From the NCBI GenBank assembly GCA_026419785.1, contig JAODTK010005640.1:124001-188000 (forward strand): a stretch of DNA of 64,000 bases, read 5' to 3'. Position numbers and translations under genes: made by a program. Source of the stretch: Sclerodactyla briareus (Eukaryota > Echinodermata > Holothuroidea > Dendrochirotida > Sclerodactylidae). Position 1 is the stretch's first letter, and every line of letters begins with the position of its first letter. Shown here in pieces: positions 24,980 through 37,100 of this stretch. The notes beneath the pieces are model-generated. The model made no database searches, had not been told where the DNA came from, and saw only the letters and a list, made by a program, of their open reading frames with translations.

Positions 24980-27960
24980 GAATGTCCCATGGAGTTTGTG
25001 AAGGGTTTTAGCTCTTCTTTACACACGTGTGGATTGATCTAATGTGAAGTTGTTGGATCGTCTATAAGATCCAAGTGGTGCTAAGGATATGATAATCGGG
25101 TATTTTATAGCTCCCAGTTGTTTTTGGGGATTCTCCTGACTACATGGATGCCCTGGCTGAGTCCCGCCAAAAGATTTGAAGGTCATCTAAGGGGCAGGTT
25201 ATTTTAGGGGGTACGACCTTCAATCTCCATGGTATTGATTGAGAGACCCCTACCTGCCCTCCTACTGGGCGTTTATGCAAAAACTTGTCATGGCAATGTC
25301 GGACTAGCAAGTTAACCATGGTTTGGAACAAGTTGTACGGTCCCCACCAGAGGCATAATATTCTGACCTGCTTTTCACATACAACCTACCGTATTGACGA
25401 TTGGATTGTCCCTGAGTTAGCGACCCATAATGGTATCCCTTATTGTGATGTCGGCCACCCGCCCACGTCATATAGGCAGAACCAACGTAATGTCTACTTG
25501 TACGACATGACTGATGATATAGAGGGGTCCCCGTTCTTTTGTTGATACTATTCAAATGACAATACCCATGTTCCATTTGTAGGGACGAAAATTCTGTGCA
25601 CATGGCGTTTGAGGAAAGGCCAATGGATCTTCATCTCTTCAAATTCATCAGGAAATGTAATAGCCGATGCCTGGAGTAATAAGAAAATATCAAGCGATAC
25701 ATAATAGTAAACATCGCGCTGTGCACAACTTATCGTAGATGAACACACTGGAAAGCTACTGAAAAACTCAAAGGTCGACAGGAAAGTGTTTTAGATCCCA
25801 TATTAAGAAACCCTGTTTGGAGGTCTCCTAAGACGATCTATCATAGCGTTGTCAGAGCCTTAGAGTGATAATGTGGAGTCCTGGCTCCATGTTCTTATCC
25901 GATTGATGGCATCCTAGTTTCAGATAATAAGATCAAGTCTGAAATCCTCAACAAGCACATTTTGCTCTTGTATTTTACTTCCAGGAAACCCGGACGGTTC
26001 CAGCCTTAACAATGAGTGACATAGAGGTTGGTGTGGAGGGGGTCTTGAAGTTACTGCGTGAATTGGACCCTCAAAAGGGCATGCCTGAGGGGTCTGCTCG
26101 ATATCCATAAGGGTCGATATCCATAAGGGTCAATATCATTAGGTTTGTAATTCATGAATGCAATTTAAAAAAAAACAGGCTCATAATTCATAATGGGAAA
26201 TAAAGGTGTGATATAATAATACTGGTAAAAAAAAAGGTTTCGATATTAATTATATGATAGAAAAAAAGGTTTGATATCATTAATGGACAAAAAAGGTTTG
26301 AATTCATAATAGAAAAAATAAATGAGTATTCAGTAATAGATAAAAAGGATTCGTAATTCATAATGGAAAAAAAAGGTCGATATTCATAATAGTACGAAAG
26401 GTTAGAGATTCAAAATATCCTAAGTGGCGTAGGTGGCCTTGAGGAAAATATTTTGAAGGGTCTATACCAGTTTATACCACGGGGGTCAGACCCCCCATGA
26501 CCAATGATCGATACATGTTTAATGTAACAAGTTTTTTTTGGCAGTCAAACGAGGTTTTTGCAGAGTGATTTAGCAAATATTGCAGCCCGCAGCGTTCTAA
26601 GGGACCATAACATGTCCTTATTTGCTAAAAGGGAGGGTGTGGACATGTTATGAGGGCCACTTTCCCTTGGGTTCCGACTTCAACCCCCAACCCCCGCAAG
26701 ACAAAATCTCTTGGTTTATTATGGTTATCGAATCATGGATCTATTAGATATCGAACCTTTTGTCGATTATGTGGCCTGACAAAACTTTTTTCTATTGGAA
26801 TATCAAACCTTTTTTGCCCTAATATGAATATCAAATCTTTTTTTCCTATTATGAATAGCATGCCTCTTTTCTATTATGAATATTGAACCTTTTAAATATT
26901 ATGAATACCGATCCTCTCTCGCCATTATGAATAGGTAATGAGTAATACCCATATGAATTTTTAAATTCTCACTGATAAACAGCATGGTTTCCGATTTGCT
27001 TGCCAAATCATTCTTGTGAGGCACAATTAATCCTTACAATACAGATCTAGCTAGTGCCCTTGACAAGAAATACCAGTTGATATGGCTAGTAGGGATTTCT
27101 CCCAAAGCGTTTGACGTGGCTCCTATAACCTGCTCATATCCAAGACTCCATATGTATGCTATCCAAGAATACTAACCTTAATGGAGTAGCAATTTTTGCA
27201 AAACCGTTCACAGAGAGTTATACACATCTGTGGAGAGAAGTCTAATTGGTCTAAGGGGCTAAGGTAATTGTTCTGGGTCCGCCGGGTACTACAGTTTTGG
27301 GTCCCTTGCTTTTTTTTTTTATGTAATGACATTCCATGTAGTGTCACTCAATCTGTCCGCCTTTTGCCGATGACTGTATTTTGTACCATAAAGTCCAAAG
27401 CCTACCACATTCACGTCGCCATCCAGAAAGATCTGGATGCACTAAACGCCGGGGTTGATCGCGGAAAATGAAGTTGCTGGGAAGTGTCAATTATGCAGCT
27501 TCTCATGTATTAAAACTCTGAAGATTTTCAAGTACTCTCTGGGTGGGGAGGCTCTTTCTGTTGTTGACCTCATCCATATCTTGGGGGTTACTATTCTAAT
27601 CAAGTTGAATTGGGTAATGCGCAGATACAAACAATCTGTGGTTATGGGCAAAATCGTGCTCTAGGGGTCATTAGGAGGGAGGAAACTTTGTCTTCTTGTA
27701 GGCTTCAACAAAGCTTGAGGATATCGATCCCTTGTCCGACATTGGCTGGAATGCTCCTACTTTTTGGGATCCTTATACTAACAAAAGGGAATATTGACCA
27801 ACTCCAGTCTGTTCAAAGAAGAGGAGGTGTTCATATTTGACGATTTACGTTCCAGAATTCCTTAGTTGTGTTGCAGAGATGTTAGCCACTGTTGCTCCGC
27901 GCGTGAATAGGAGAAAAATACGGTTTTGCCCTACTCTTTTCAAACAGTCTATTTCTGGCC
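24980..27960 (+). mobile_element. Decayed CR1/L2-like LINE: endonuclease and reverse transcriptase, interrupted
   Basis: Endonuclease part at about 25090-25600: PDYMDALAES, KGQVIL, then GG..FNLHG (the GGDFN motif), and MPELATHNGIPYCD-like wording around 25420. RT start at about 25990-26060: SDIEVGVEGVLKLLRELDPQ (finger region before GPDG). A foreign insertion occupies 26106-26960. RT continues with QHGFRF near 26980, DLASALDKKYQ near 27050 and SKAFDV near 27100, then a VPQG/LGP-like block, FADDCILYH at 27363-27389 (FADD catalytic motif), and HILGVTI near 27570. It ends with VWDPYT-like, NIDQLQSVQRR near 27790. Multiple stops make it dead. About 80 RT codons expected between the two flanks of the insertion are missing. 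Confidence 0.85.
26106..26960. mobile_element. Foldback-like element with tandem-repeat inverted arms, inside the LINE
   Basis: The left arm (about 26106-26420) is a run of imperfect ~27-bp units with consensus GGTTTGATATTCATAATAG followed by an A run. The right arm (about 26715-26960) is made of the same unit in reverse complement (T run, CTATTATGAATATCAAACC). The centre (26420-26715) is non-repetitive and contains a short CCCC/GGGG palindrome near 26483-26500. Long inverted arms made of short tandem repeats are the structure of foldback elements. No open reading frame or clear target-site duplication was seen. Confidence 0.65.
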
Positions 27961-29397
27961 ACCAACTTTACCATGGGGATATATGGGGGTTACAAGAATG
28001 TATGATGGCGTAGAGTAGACCAGGGGCCATTTTGGTACCAAGAGAAAAATTGGCTTATGGTGGAAAAATCGTGGCCAGGTTGGCTTGTGTTAGTTGAATT
28101 TTTCTTCTCCCACTATTTTCGTTACCAGGGGAACTATGGATATCCTGTGAGAGTCCTGAAGGGACAGCGACCGATCCTCTTTGCCTGCTAAATGACAGAA
28201 GCGTTCTTTTCAGTGGGAGTAGGATTCTCGTATCGTGCTCTGCCAGGGGTACAGTCTAGATGGGGGGATCTAAAGGGGATGGATACTTAGCCTTGAACAT
28301 GCAAGAGCCCTCGAGAGCGCGAGGTCGAGCCCCCTACAGTAGGCATATCACTGGTGTCCGTGAACGAGGGTTTCGATGAAGATTTAAGAAGTGAGGAGCC
28401 ACAATTGTCGTCAATAAGGCTAGGAAGACGTATGGAGAGGGGCGGAGAAAAAAGGGATTGGAGGGCGAGGAAGAGTGTGAGTCTGCAGAAGGACTCAGAA
28501 GCCTCCCTGTGGCTGGCCATGGAGAGAAGGGTAGCAACCTGGAGAAGACGATCACAGAATGGAGGGCGGAGAGATGTCTGATCTTCAAGGAAACACTGCT
28601 GGGACTGGGAATAGGGTGACAAACCTGTATTTTCCTCACAGAGAAACCGAAGACGGACATTTTCAAGAAGTGTGGGGAATGAGAGTTTACGACGTCATCC
28701 TCCCAGAGAAAATAATGTGCCTGGAAATACAAATGTCCAAGTCCATTGCCTTGGCTCCCACGGGAGGAGGGGGAAACACCTCATACACCATCATGTAGAT
28801 TTATTGTGAAAGTTGTAGAGAACTCTGAGAGTGAAAAGAGGGTCTTGGTACAGACTGCAACAGTGGCATAGAGTGTGGTTGAAAAAAAGACAAAAGAATC
28901 GTCAGGCAGGATCGGGGGTTGACAGGCCCTAGTGAGATTGTAACGCTATGAGGGAAATGCCGCCAGAAGTTGCCAGAATGCTCGTTGGAATAGGTAATCC
29001 TTGCCTGCTGTCTGAAGATGTTCCGTACATCCGTAAACACGGAGGTGAGCCATGTGACTGACTCATGTGATAGCAGAAGCCCCTGAAACCAGGAAATCTG
29101 ACACTGTAAAACTCTCTCACCAGATGGAACGGGAATAGAGATGCATATGAAGACACGTTACCCAATAATGGATGAACCAGGATGTCTGGCAAGACAGTCG
29201 AGTTGGTGGTAACTCCGGTTAATTGTGAGAAGCGATTCCTGAGGTCATAGGTCGCAGTTCCCTCACAAGCGAGGGTTCAGGGGAAACGCTTCCCAGTTCC
29301 ACGTTAGCTGAAACAGTCAGTCTAGACATTTCATCATCAGAAGTGACAATGTTCCCGTCTACGCGCGGGCCCGCTCTTTGCGATTGATATCGCAGAA
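27961..29397. other. Upstream region of the zinc-finger gene; one AG-rich open segment
   Basis: Positions 28354-28581 (+) hold a 75-codon open frame rich in Arg, Glu and Ser (EERGGEKR-type composition). It could be an upstream exon of the zinc-finger gene but has no recognised domain; the opposite strand is open too. Nothing else is recognised. Confidence 0.35.
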
Positions 29398-30177
29398 GCC
29401 TCTGGTTCTATTGCTGATGCTAGTTTCATGTCTTCAGAGACAGTAGAGACCTCTACCTGGTCTCCAGACCAGGAGTGGAAGCTCATGAAGAGCATAGAAA
29501 AGTTGTACTGATTGCTCCAGATGGAGCTCCACCACCTTCAGATGTCATCTCCAAGGTTATCCAGGGGCAGAATCCTCACGTGGACCTCTACAGCACTCTA
29601 ATTCTGAGGGGTGAAGCACAGGGGCCCTGAACAAATCGGATCGGGCAAAGATGGACCGGTACCTCGCCTTCAAGGCACACAAGGACAAAGAGTTCAAAAG
29701 GAAGTATCACACTTATCAGGCCAAGAAGGGCATCAAGTTTGTCCTCTGTGAGCTGTGCGGAGCTCCTCTCTCGAACAAGACCTGAAGATACACATGGCAG
29801 CCGTTCACTCCACCGAGGACAAGAGAGCCCGGAGGTTCGCCTGCGAGATTTGCGACAAGAGCTTCCTCGTCCTGAACAACCTCAAGAGGCATATGGACAA
29901 GCACAACGGCAAACGGTACAAGTGCAACTTCTGCAGCAAGACCTACAGCCAGGACCACACCCGCAAGCTCCACGAGCTAACACATTCAGGGGAGCACCGC
30001 CGGACACTGAGGAACCCCTTTGCCAATACCAAGGGGAGGTCCCCCTGCCTGAATGGGTATGTAACTGTGAGATGTGCTCCAAGCAGGTGAGGCCGGCTTC
30101 GCTGAGGCTACACATGAAGACGCACCAGAATGACTACTTCACATGTGAGATCTGCAGCAAAGTTCTCAGAGCATCAG
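29398..30177 (+). CDS. C2H2 zinc-finger protein, large exon with about four fingers (several frameshifts)
   Basis: Nuclear zinc-finger protein, probably DNA-binding. After an acidic/Ser-rich lead (SSETVETSTWSPDQEW) and APDGAPPPSDV come a basic stretch, then fingers CELCGAPL...LKIHMAAVH, CEICDKSFLVLNNLKRHMDKH, CNFCSKTYSQDHTRKLHELTH, CEMCSKQVRPASLRLHMKTH and the first half of CEICSKVLRAS. The reading changes frame near 29504, 29628, 29781 and 29996; at least the last three each fit one missing base. The 3' end TCAG|GCAAGT is a GC-type donor, and splicing there to 31925 restores a complete finger. The start at 29398 (acceptor ATCGCAG) is provisional. Confidence 0.8.
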
Positions 30178-30244
30178 GCAAGTTGAGAGGTTATCATTTC
30201 TTGTGTTTGGTTAAGTTTTCATTCTATCTTTTCAAATTTTAACT

Positions 30245-30556
30245 TACGGTATAATATACCTGTCAGCACAGGGGATCGAACCTATTCGAGGGTAATCAAG
30301 GCCTAGCAAGGTGCAAACCTGGATACTGCACCTTATTGTCAGCTGCGAATCTCTCACCAAGTACACGGAACAAGGTAATGCCTTTCTAGCAGTACCTTAA
30401 TGCGAGGAAGGGAGTAATCACACACAGATGGCAACTTGCAAGTTGCCTACCCTGTCATTTTTCCCTGCTCCAATCCCTTGTACTGAGCGACCTGCGAGAA
30501 GGCAACAGCCTCCCACCTTCCTGGGTGGAAGGCCAACGGCTCTACCTAATGTGTCA
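30245..30556 (-). mobile_element. Probable tRNA-derived SINE
   Basis: On the minus strand the element begins with GGTAGAGCCGTTGGCC and CCACCCAGGAAGGTGG, resembling a tRNA A box and anticodon arm. Farther on, near 30265-30275, it has GGTTCGATCCC, an exact B-box sequence. The distance between the two is too long for one tRNA, so the body may be composite. It lies in the GC-AG intron of the zinc-finger gene. Confidence 0.45.
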
Positions 30557-30887
30557 GCAAATTCATAATCCCATGTTCCTGATTCTTCGTATTCGGTTCA
30601 TTTTCTCTATTCTGTGAGGTCCCATTTTATATATATCATATCTATTATAAGACCCCACTACCATATATCTAAAAGGCTCCTGCTCCTTCAATGAACTTTT
30701 ACTCCAATACACCCTTTGTATATGCCTTCTGTGGTGCATCTCCATAGGATCCTGAACTGTACAGCAATGAGTTAAATGACCCGATCAGGCGTCAACCCTC
30801 TCGTGTGTGCACATGGCATGGTCCACACAATTTAATACAGAACTGATTCTGATCGACCTGATGTTGTTGCCCAGGCGGCCTATTGGA

Positions 30888-31327
30888 TGTTTAGAGATGC
30901 CTTCTAGGGATATAGATATCTCTGTAAATTTTTAACACTCCCTGATCAGAGGGCCGTAGAATAATAATGAAGTACAACTTGTCAACTTTCACTACCTCAA
31001 GTTACCTCAAAAGTCATATACAATGGAGACTCTGAACTGAAATGAGCTAAATTCAGAGTCTCAATATTTATTTGTTAAGGATAAACTGCAAAAATGGGAG
31101 ACTTTAAAAACAATACTGGTTGGAATACACAGTCGAGACTCGGATTTAGGTGAATAACGTACGAGGCGCACCGAGTTCGTATTTAAGCCTAATCAGAGTC
31201 GAGACTGTTGTGAACCCGTAAAAGTCGACCTGCTGTAGATTATTCCAATTCTACAACCCGCAATCAAGAATTACCCAAACGATTAGAGATATCTATATCT
31301 CTAGATCAATATTTGTATCTCTAAACA
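30888..31327. mobile_element. MITE-like element with terminal and nested inverted repeats
   Basis: The left end TGTTTAGAGAT (30888-30898) is repeated inverted at 31317-31327. Inside it, GATATAGATATCTCT near 30920 is matched by the inverted copy near 31285-31301. Nested palindromes follow: GAGACTCTGAA with TTCAGAGTCTC (31026-31062), and CAGTCGAGACTC near 31131 with GAGTCGAGACTG near 31197. No coding capacity and no clear target-site duplication. It sits in the intron after the first zinc-finger exon. Confidence 0.6.
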
Positions 31328-31439
31328 GTAAATAAGCAGCTAGGGTAACATTGCGTTAGTTCAATCGAAGTAAATTGCATTGCGTACCATACACAAAAGA
31401 TTGGCAGTGAGTGCTGTGCGTACTTCCGTGGGACGCAAT

Positions 31440-31667
31440 ACAAACCACGCGTGCCAAACCGAGGGTTCTGCGCGTGTGAAGATGGCGTTCACCAATGCAA
31501 CGAGCGACGCGTCATTTCGCCTGGTTGTATTCCGTTGAGGCAGTACGCCTTAAAAGAAGAGCGCGTATACTTGAAAGCCGGATCTGCGCGTGTAAACATA
31601 TACTTCCAAGGATTAGGGCCACCTACATTCGCGTTCAAAAAGTACTGCTTAAAACGCAGCAAATCGA
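31440..31667 (+). other. CpG-rich segment with exon-like 3' end
   Basis: CpG-rich compared with its surroundings. It contains AAGATGGCG at 31482-31490, a good translation-start context, and ends in a strong donor TCGA|GTAAGT at 31667-31668. One frame is open through to the donor. It may be an alternative first exon of the zinc-finger gene; no domain supports this. Confidence 0.3.
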
Positions 31668-31924
31668 GTAAGTATTCGATTGTTTGTGTTACTCTGAACA
31701 GCTGACTAACAGCTGCCAAAATAACAATCGGCTACGTGATTGGAATTAGTCAATCAGAATCCTGTAGTTGCAATAACGGATAGCTTGGGGTTGTAGAATC
31801 ACTAGTGAAAGTCCTCGTTGCAGTTTACATGTATATGCCTAATTCAGTTCAGTTATTTGCCACCAACGCTCAAATTGTTTCACATGTGATTTTTTTTTTT
31901 GTGGGTGTGCTATCATGCTCACAG

Positions 31925-32120
31925 GCAAGAGGGAACACATGATCAGGCACACAGCAGAGAAGAAATTTGAGTGCAAGGTCTGTGCCAGAAGTTGTCAGCA
32001 AGGCTCCCTGGAGGCTCATACGAGGGTGCATACAAATGACGACCCTGGACAAGTTTAACTTCTGCGAGGAGAGCTTCAAGACGAGCCACATGAGGAACAC
32101 TCACCAGCGGATACACACAG
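31925..32120 (+). CDS. C2H2 zinc-finger protein, second recognised exon
   Basis: Acceptor CTCACAG, phase 1 in; GGC at the junction gives RASGKREHMIRH, completing a finger. Then come CKVCARSCQQGSLEAHTRVH and, after a frame change near 32035-32045, FCEESFKTSHMRNTHQRIHTG. The last finger lacks its first Cys and has irregular spacing, suggesting missing bases. Donor ACAG|GTGCGG leaves phase 1 so that the linker HTG-EKPY is split exactly over the next intron, as in typical fingers. Confidence 0.82.
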
Positions 32121-33097
32121 GTGCGGCCCATCATAAAAGTAGAGGACAATCCCCAGATTTGCAAGGCTTTCATTGGCATCCCTGAAGTGTGAAACTTTTC
32201 AGTTGTTTCTATCTCGCTTTCTATAGTGGAAAATAATCAAAATATGTCCATAACAGCCATGTTTGCCCCTCCTCCCAAAAGTCATATCCATGGGATTTTA
32301 AGGAAATTTGAAGAAAATGTTTTGGTTTGATACTATTGTTCTAAAGTTTGAAACCAATCAGTCTTTCCAATCCTTAATTATATTGGAATTTGAAAACGAA
32401 TGTATTCTCCCAAATTTGGCCAGAAATAAAAAGTGTGAGAAAAAAATTGAGTGAATTTATGACTATTTTGGGGGGGGTGGTGTGCCGATTTTAATCATGT
32501 TCGGCCACTTCAAACTGGGCGTATCTGCAATAAAACAATAGAAACGTACTGACAGACATGCAAACGCACACACACACTGAGGGTCACCTCATTGAGTGCA
32601 CCTCATAGGCTGGAACACCAAGCACCCATGGGTACCCCACCATAGGGTACCCTTCTTGGATACCCCTCATTGGATAGTTCTTGACCTCCACAATTGTTAC
32701 TATAGCAACTGTTACTATGGCAACCAGCAACAGTTAAATATGGAAGTGTTACCTCTCTTGATCCCCTTGGACCACTCCCCAGGACACTGCAGACCTCTCT
32801 GGCTTCATGCCCCTTTCCTCCTCCCCAGAAAAATTCTGGATCACCCCGATCTATAATAATACATGTACAGAGGTTGCGCTGATGGATTGGCTCGTATAGT
32901 AAATTTGTTGTTATTCAAAAGATCAAACCTCAAAAAGGCTCACCCAATCCAAACATATTTGGCCAGGTCATATTCACTGGTTGGCATTTGACCAATCAGC
33001 ATCCCAATTCTCAGACCTCTCAATGCTTACATCCAGCTGACCAGTTTACTGACCTCGGGGATGTTAAGCCAAACCTTTGAACAATCTTGTTTTGTAG

Positions 33098-33188
33098 GTG
33101 AGAAGCCATATCGCTGCGACAAGTGTGAGAAGAGCTTGATAAACCGTACCACCTACTGGGGACATATGAAGAAACATCACCCTGGGGA
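33098..33188 (+). CDS. C2H2 zinc-finger protein, third recognised exon (last finger)
   Basis: Acceptor TTTTGTAG; G|GT makes the Gly of the TGEKPY linker. The exon codes for GEKPYRCDKCEKSLINRTTY and WGHMKKHHPGE, a complete C2H2 finger (C-x2-C, H-x4-H) although the usual Phe is Leu. Donor GGGA|GTGAGT leaves phase 2. No frameshift. Confidence 0.9.
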
Positions 33189-33629
33189 GTGAGTATACTA
33201 AACGTAATACCTTGCTTGCCATTTGTCACTGGATACCCTACCATGGGTTGCAACTACTGGTGGGTTGGGTCTGAAACATTTTTTTTTTAAACATGCACAA
33301 AAGAATGCAGGTGGCAGTACCCTGTACAGTATTGTACTTCCAAAAGTACCCCACCCCTACTGAATTGTCCTAGGCCAATTGCCCACATGAGCATTTTTTG
33401 CCTACCCTTGTTGGGTCTGAACCGTATGAAGGGAAATGCGCCCTAAGGGGAAGTGCCTGGTGGCCATGCCTGCGCAGATAAACACACGTCGCAGGCAGGA
33501 TATGAGTTGGTCCAAGACATGTAGGATTTGCAGTCAGTAGGAGTGGCCGGCTCACTAGGAAAATTGTATCCTTTTACCCCAGACGTTAAAGAGTGCTATC
33601 AAGCGACATGCTTTTTTGTCTTGCTTAAA

Positions 33630-33860
33630 TTCTGTGCAGAGTTTGATGAGTCATGGAAATTTTCATGAAGTGAAGTTGGTCACTTTTTCACAGCTGGTTT
33701 TGTGTGTTTTGTTGTCTTTGGCTCTTTTTGCTGGATGTTCATTAGAATCTGGTTTCGAGAATGTCATAGAGAAGGTCAGGGATATCCATTGTTTGGTCAT
33801 GAAAAAGGCTTGGAAATTGATTGCCCAAATCTGCAGGAACCCTGGAGTAAGCAATTGTTT
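33630..33860 (+). repeat. Dispersed repeat, copy 1 (intron of the zinc-finger gene)
   Basis: Shares GGCTCTTTTxGCTGGATGTTCA, GTCATAGAGAAGGT, CCATT.TGGTCATGAAA, GAAATTGATTGCCC and TCTGCAGGAACCCTG-type blocks with the inverted copy at 40.39-40.69 kb. The words GTCATGGAAA and AAAGTCATGG recur in both copies. No coding function is inferred despite open stretches. Confidence 0.7.
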
Positions 33861-33959
33861 TTAAGTTTGTTCTCAAAGATACTTTTGAATGCTGTCTGTG
33901 ACCTTTGTCATGGCCTATTAATTCTTGCATATATAACTCCTCTCTTCTTTCTTGGCCAG

Positions 33960-34134
33960 ACCACTGATGTACCTCCGCAAGTCCCAGCAGATCCAGGCGG
34001 TCCGTGACGCCGCTCAGGCTCAGCTGGAGAGGGAGCAGGGCGACAGGCAACTTCATCAACAGCAGGAGGGACACCAGGACGATGCATTGTTGGGGTTTGA
34101 TGCACCGTCCCCACCGTCATTGTACAGAGTATAG
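33960..34134 (+). CDS. C2H2 zinc-finger protein, terminal exon (Gln-rich tail)
   Basis: Acceptor TTTCTTGGCCAG; GA|A gives HHPGE followed by PLMYLRKSQQIQ. It continues with VRDAAQAQLEREQGDRQL and a Gln/His stretch, and ends SPPSLYRV with stop TAG at 34132-34134. The tail is Gln- and Glu-rich and could form a short helix or coiled coil. The phase fits the preceding finger exon exactly and the exon is unbroken. No canonical poly(A) signal was seen close downstream. Confidence 0.85.
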
Positions 34135-37100
34135 TCATGTTGTAGGCTCCCTAAAACAGGTCTGGGGTCTAGGCAGAGCTGTATACTAATACAGAATGTC
34201 ATTATTGCACAAACAGGCAATCAGCTGAATACCCGGCACTGCTGCCACACGTGTGTTTAACATTAGTAGCCAGTGGAAATGAGATCATCATCCCACCCAT
34301 TTATATCACTTATTTATGTAAGAAACCAATGTCCATTTTTATTTAATCTTTTATCGCCAAAACTCAAAGTCTGCATATGCAGCAATTCGTTAATGTTCGT
34401 GTGAAGGCATGGCTACCAAAATTGACCTTGACCTCTGATTTTTAACACCCAGATTCAAACTTGCAACATGTGACACCATATCAAGGCGGGGGGAACATGG
34501 TTCATAAACCATCCTATGAAGCCACCCTTAGTGTTTCACTGAACCTCATTCATCCATCATTTTAAATATATTGTGCTCTAACTCCCAAGTTACTAGGTCG
34601 CCAATGCAATATTTAGTGTGTATATCTGATAAATTATTTGGTGACTTGACTGTATTGGGACTCATGCAATCAGGTGTTTGAAGAATTTATTTTCTTGTCT
34701 TCATTAATTTGACAGTCAAATTATTACTGGTGCCCATCCACAAGAACAGCTCAGGAGTATGAAAATTTGCCTCTTCAGTTCATAGATATCAAACTAAATT
34801 TATCCTTCGAATCTGGAGCAAGTGGCACGAGAGGTAGCTGGGGACATCCTAGGAGCCGAGCCACACCTTGAGTACTAACTACTGTCAGAATAGGAGCATC
34901 ATGATTAAGGATGGCATTACACAACCAGGGTAGTCTTGTTTAAGACGCCGTGACGGCCTATGACTCAAAATTTGGCCCGCTTCTCACATACTACTAGGTC
35001 CCGTTATAAAGCCTCGAAACATACAGTCCGAGATATGTTCAGCAACAGAGGTCTTGTAGGACTGTTCGGTGAAGGCGCCTAATGCGCATATGCCATTAGC
35101 TGATATGAGCGCGGCAATCATCAACTATCAAGTGCCACCTAACGTGAGAAAAGGCCTAAGTCCACATAAGTTAGTCGAAGTTACCAATCTGTTAGGCCCC
35201 TAATTGCGCCAAAAATTAACCAACAACGAGAAACATATTGATTAGTAATTAGGCAGCGGGAATGATTTCTCTTACCGTTCCGACTCGGCTGAGATCTTTC
35301 GCTGCAAAGCATTAAACAGCTTGGAAAACTTCTCGATCGTCTCGCACAACTCAACTAGGTCATTCCTATGTACTATTCATGTTGCCTATTCCTGTCGAAT
35401 AAGATATTCAAAACAGCAATAATCAATTGCAGACTCTCCGACTAAAATGAATGTTTTGTTTCCATCTGTCAATATTATTAATTTTCATTCCAGATATAAC
35501 ACAAATATTGGAGGGAGAGACATATGAAAACTTCAGAGTTATGTTTAATAGGAAGCGCATTAGCAACACCACAGGACGTAACAACTACTTAAACATGGTG
35601 GTTGGCTTCTTTAGATTATAAAGATAATGCGTCATATGAACAGTTCCCCAAGGGACGAAGCTATGCCATTCCCAGTCACCACTGATATATAACGATAGCT
35701 GGAAGCACAACTGGTTGGTTCGTTGCGACAAAGTTGAAGAGTGCTAGCTTCGTCGCAACCAATAGACTACAACCAGGGTTGAATTCGTAGTAACAGTAAT
35801 TTGAGAAGAGCGAACAAGCCAATTAGGTCGCTAATCAACTCGGCAAACCAAGAAACAAATCAAATGACACCAAGATATGAGAAAGGTATTACCAACTATA
35901 TTATCACGTGCTCACAAAATTGGAATGATAAACAAAAAGTGACAATCAAATGATCGATGAACTCCTCCGTCATTCCCGTATCAGTACCATGGTGTGTACA
36001 GTTAGTTCCACAGTCCTCCACACTACCGTCATTAACCGCTCCGCAACAAGCCGGCAAATGTCCCGTTAATTATTAAATGCCAATCACACCTGCCAATGTT
36101 CAATCCACCTTTCATCAATAGGAAATTTGTGCATCCACAACACTGTGATGTGTGAGAGATAGCAAAGAATACTTTTTTTTTTTTTTTCAAATACGAACCG
36201 GGCGAGTGCAATCAGTGGGTTAAATGTAACAACAAAAATTACTTGCACTCTTCAATATGAGGTGGCAGGACATTACACCTGTGTCAAACTGGCGGAGGGA
36301 GCTGGCCCAGTTTAGCGTTTACAATAGGCTCAACGGAATGTTTCATTGCACAATAATTCCCCATTATTCCTGACAACGGAGAAAACCCTGTCAAAACAAA
36401 AAGTAGTGCCCGGGCTGCCGGGGGAATTTTCATGACGAAACAGCATAATTAAGGTGCCATATGTTATTAATGACCATGCATTAGGTCCACACTGCTACAA
36501 GCACTGCTGCTGAGTGATATAGCAAAGTAGGGTCCAGCCCCACAGTCACATTCATGCCCTATAAACTGTATGGGCTATTTCCGAAGTTCTGATGGTCGCC
36601 TTCTGAATGACATGCTGGGAGGAAATATTCCCATAGCCCAAGCACACAAGGAGATGAAGAATACCATGATTATATACATGGCCATAAAGGTCGGAGGGCT
36701 GCTAGTTTTGTGCTAAGATGTCGATATCTTCCCAATTTTTCCTGCTGCCTTTTATCCGGCATTACATTTCTGCACTGCTCCACCATTAGTCTTCTGTATC
36801 AACGTCTTGTTCAAATTGTAAAGATTTTTAAAGGTATTATTCAGCCATGTTTAAATTATCAAATTGCTTAACGGTACATCTTCGATGTCGCTTATTGCAA
36901 CATTCTATTATGGTCTAACCATTCGTCGAAAAACAATCTAAATGTTCAAGCCAGGGTTCTCTATCAGTGGTGTAGTTGGCCAATTACAATTTTTGATACA
37001 AAGTAGACGGACTACAGAATGGTGGACCCACATGGCCAGAAATGTAATGATGGCTATGCGTGCTGGAGGGAAATCAGGAATATATCAAAGTCTGACACAA

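Noticed and set aside
28287-29192. Minus-strand Ser/Pro/Leu-rich frames
   Set aside because: Mirror of an AG-rich plus-strand stretch; no domain and no splice logic.
33702-34007. Frames reading FRECHREGQGYPLFGHEKG and similar
   Set aside because: Part of a dispersed repeat also found inverted at 40.4 kb, overlapping the true terminal exon in another frame.
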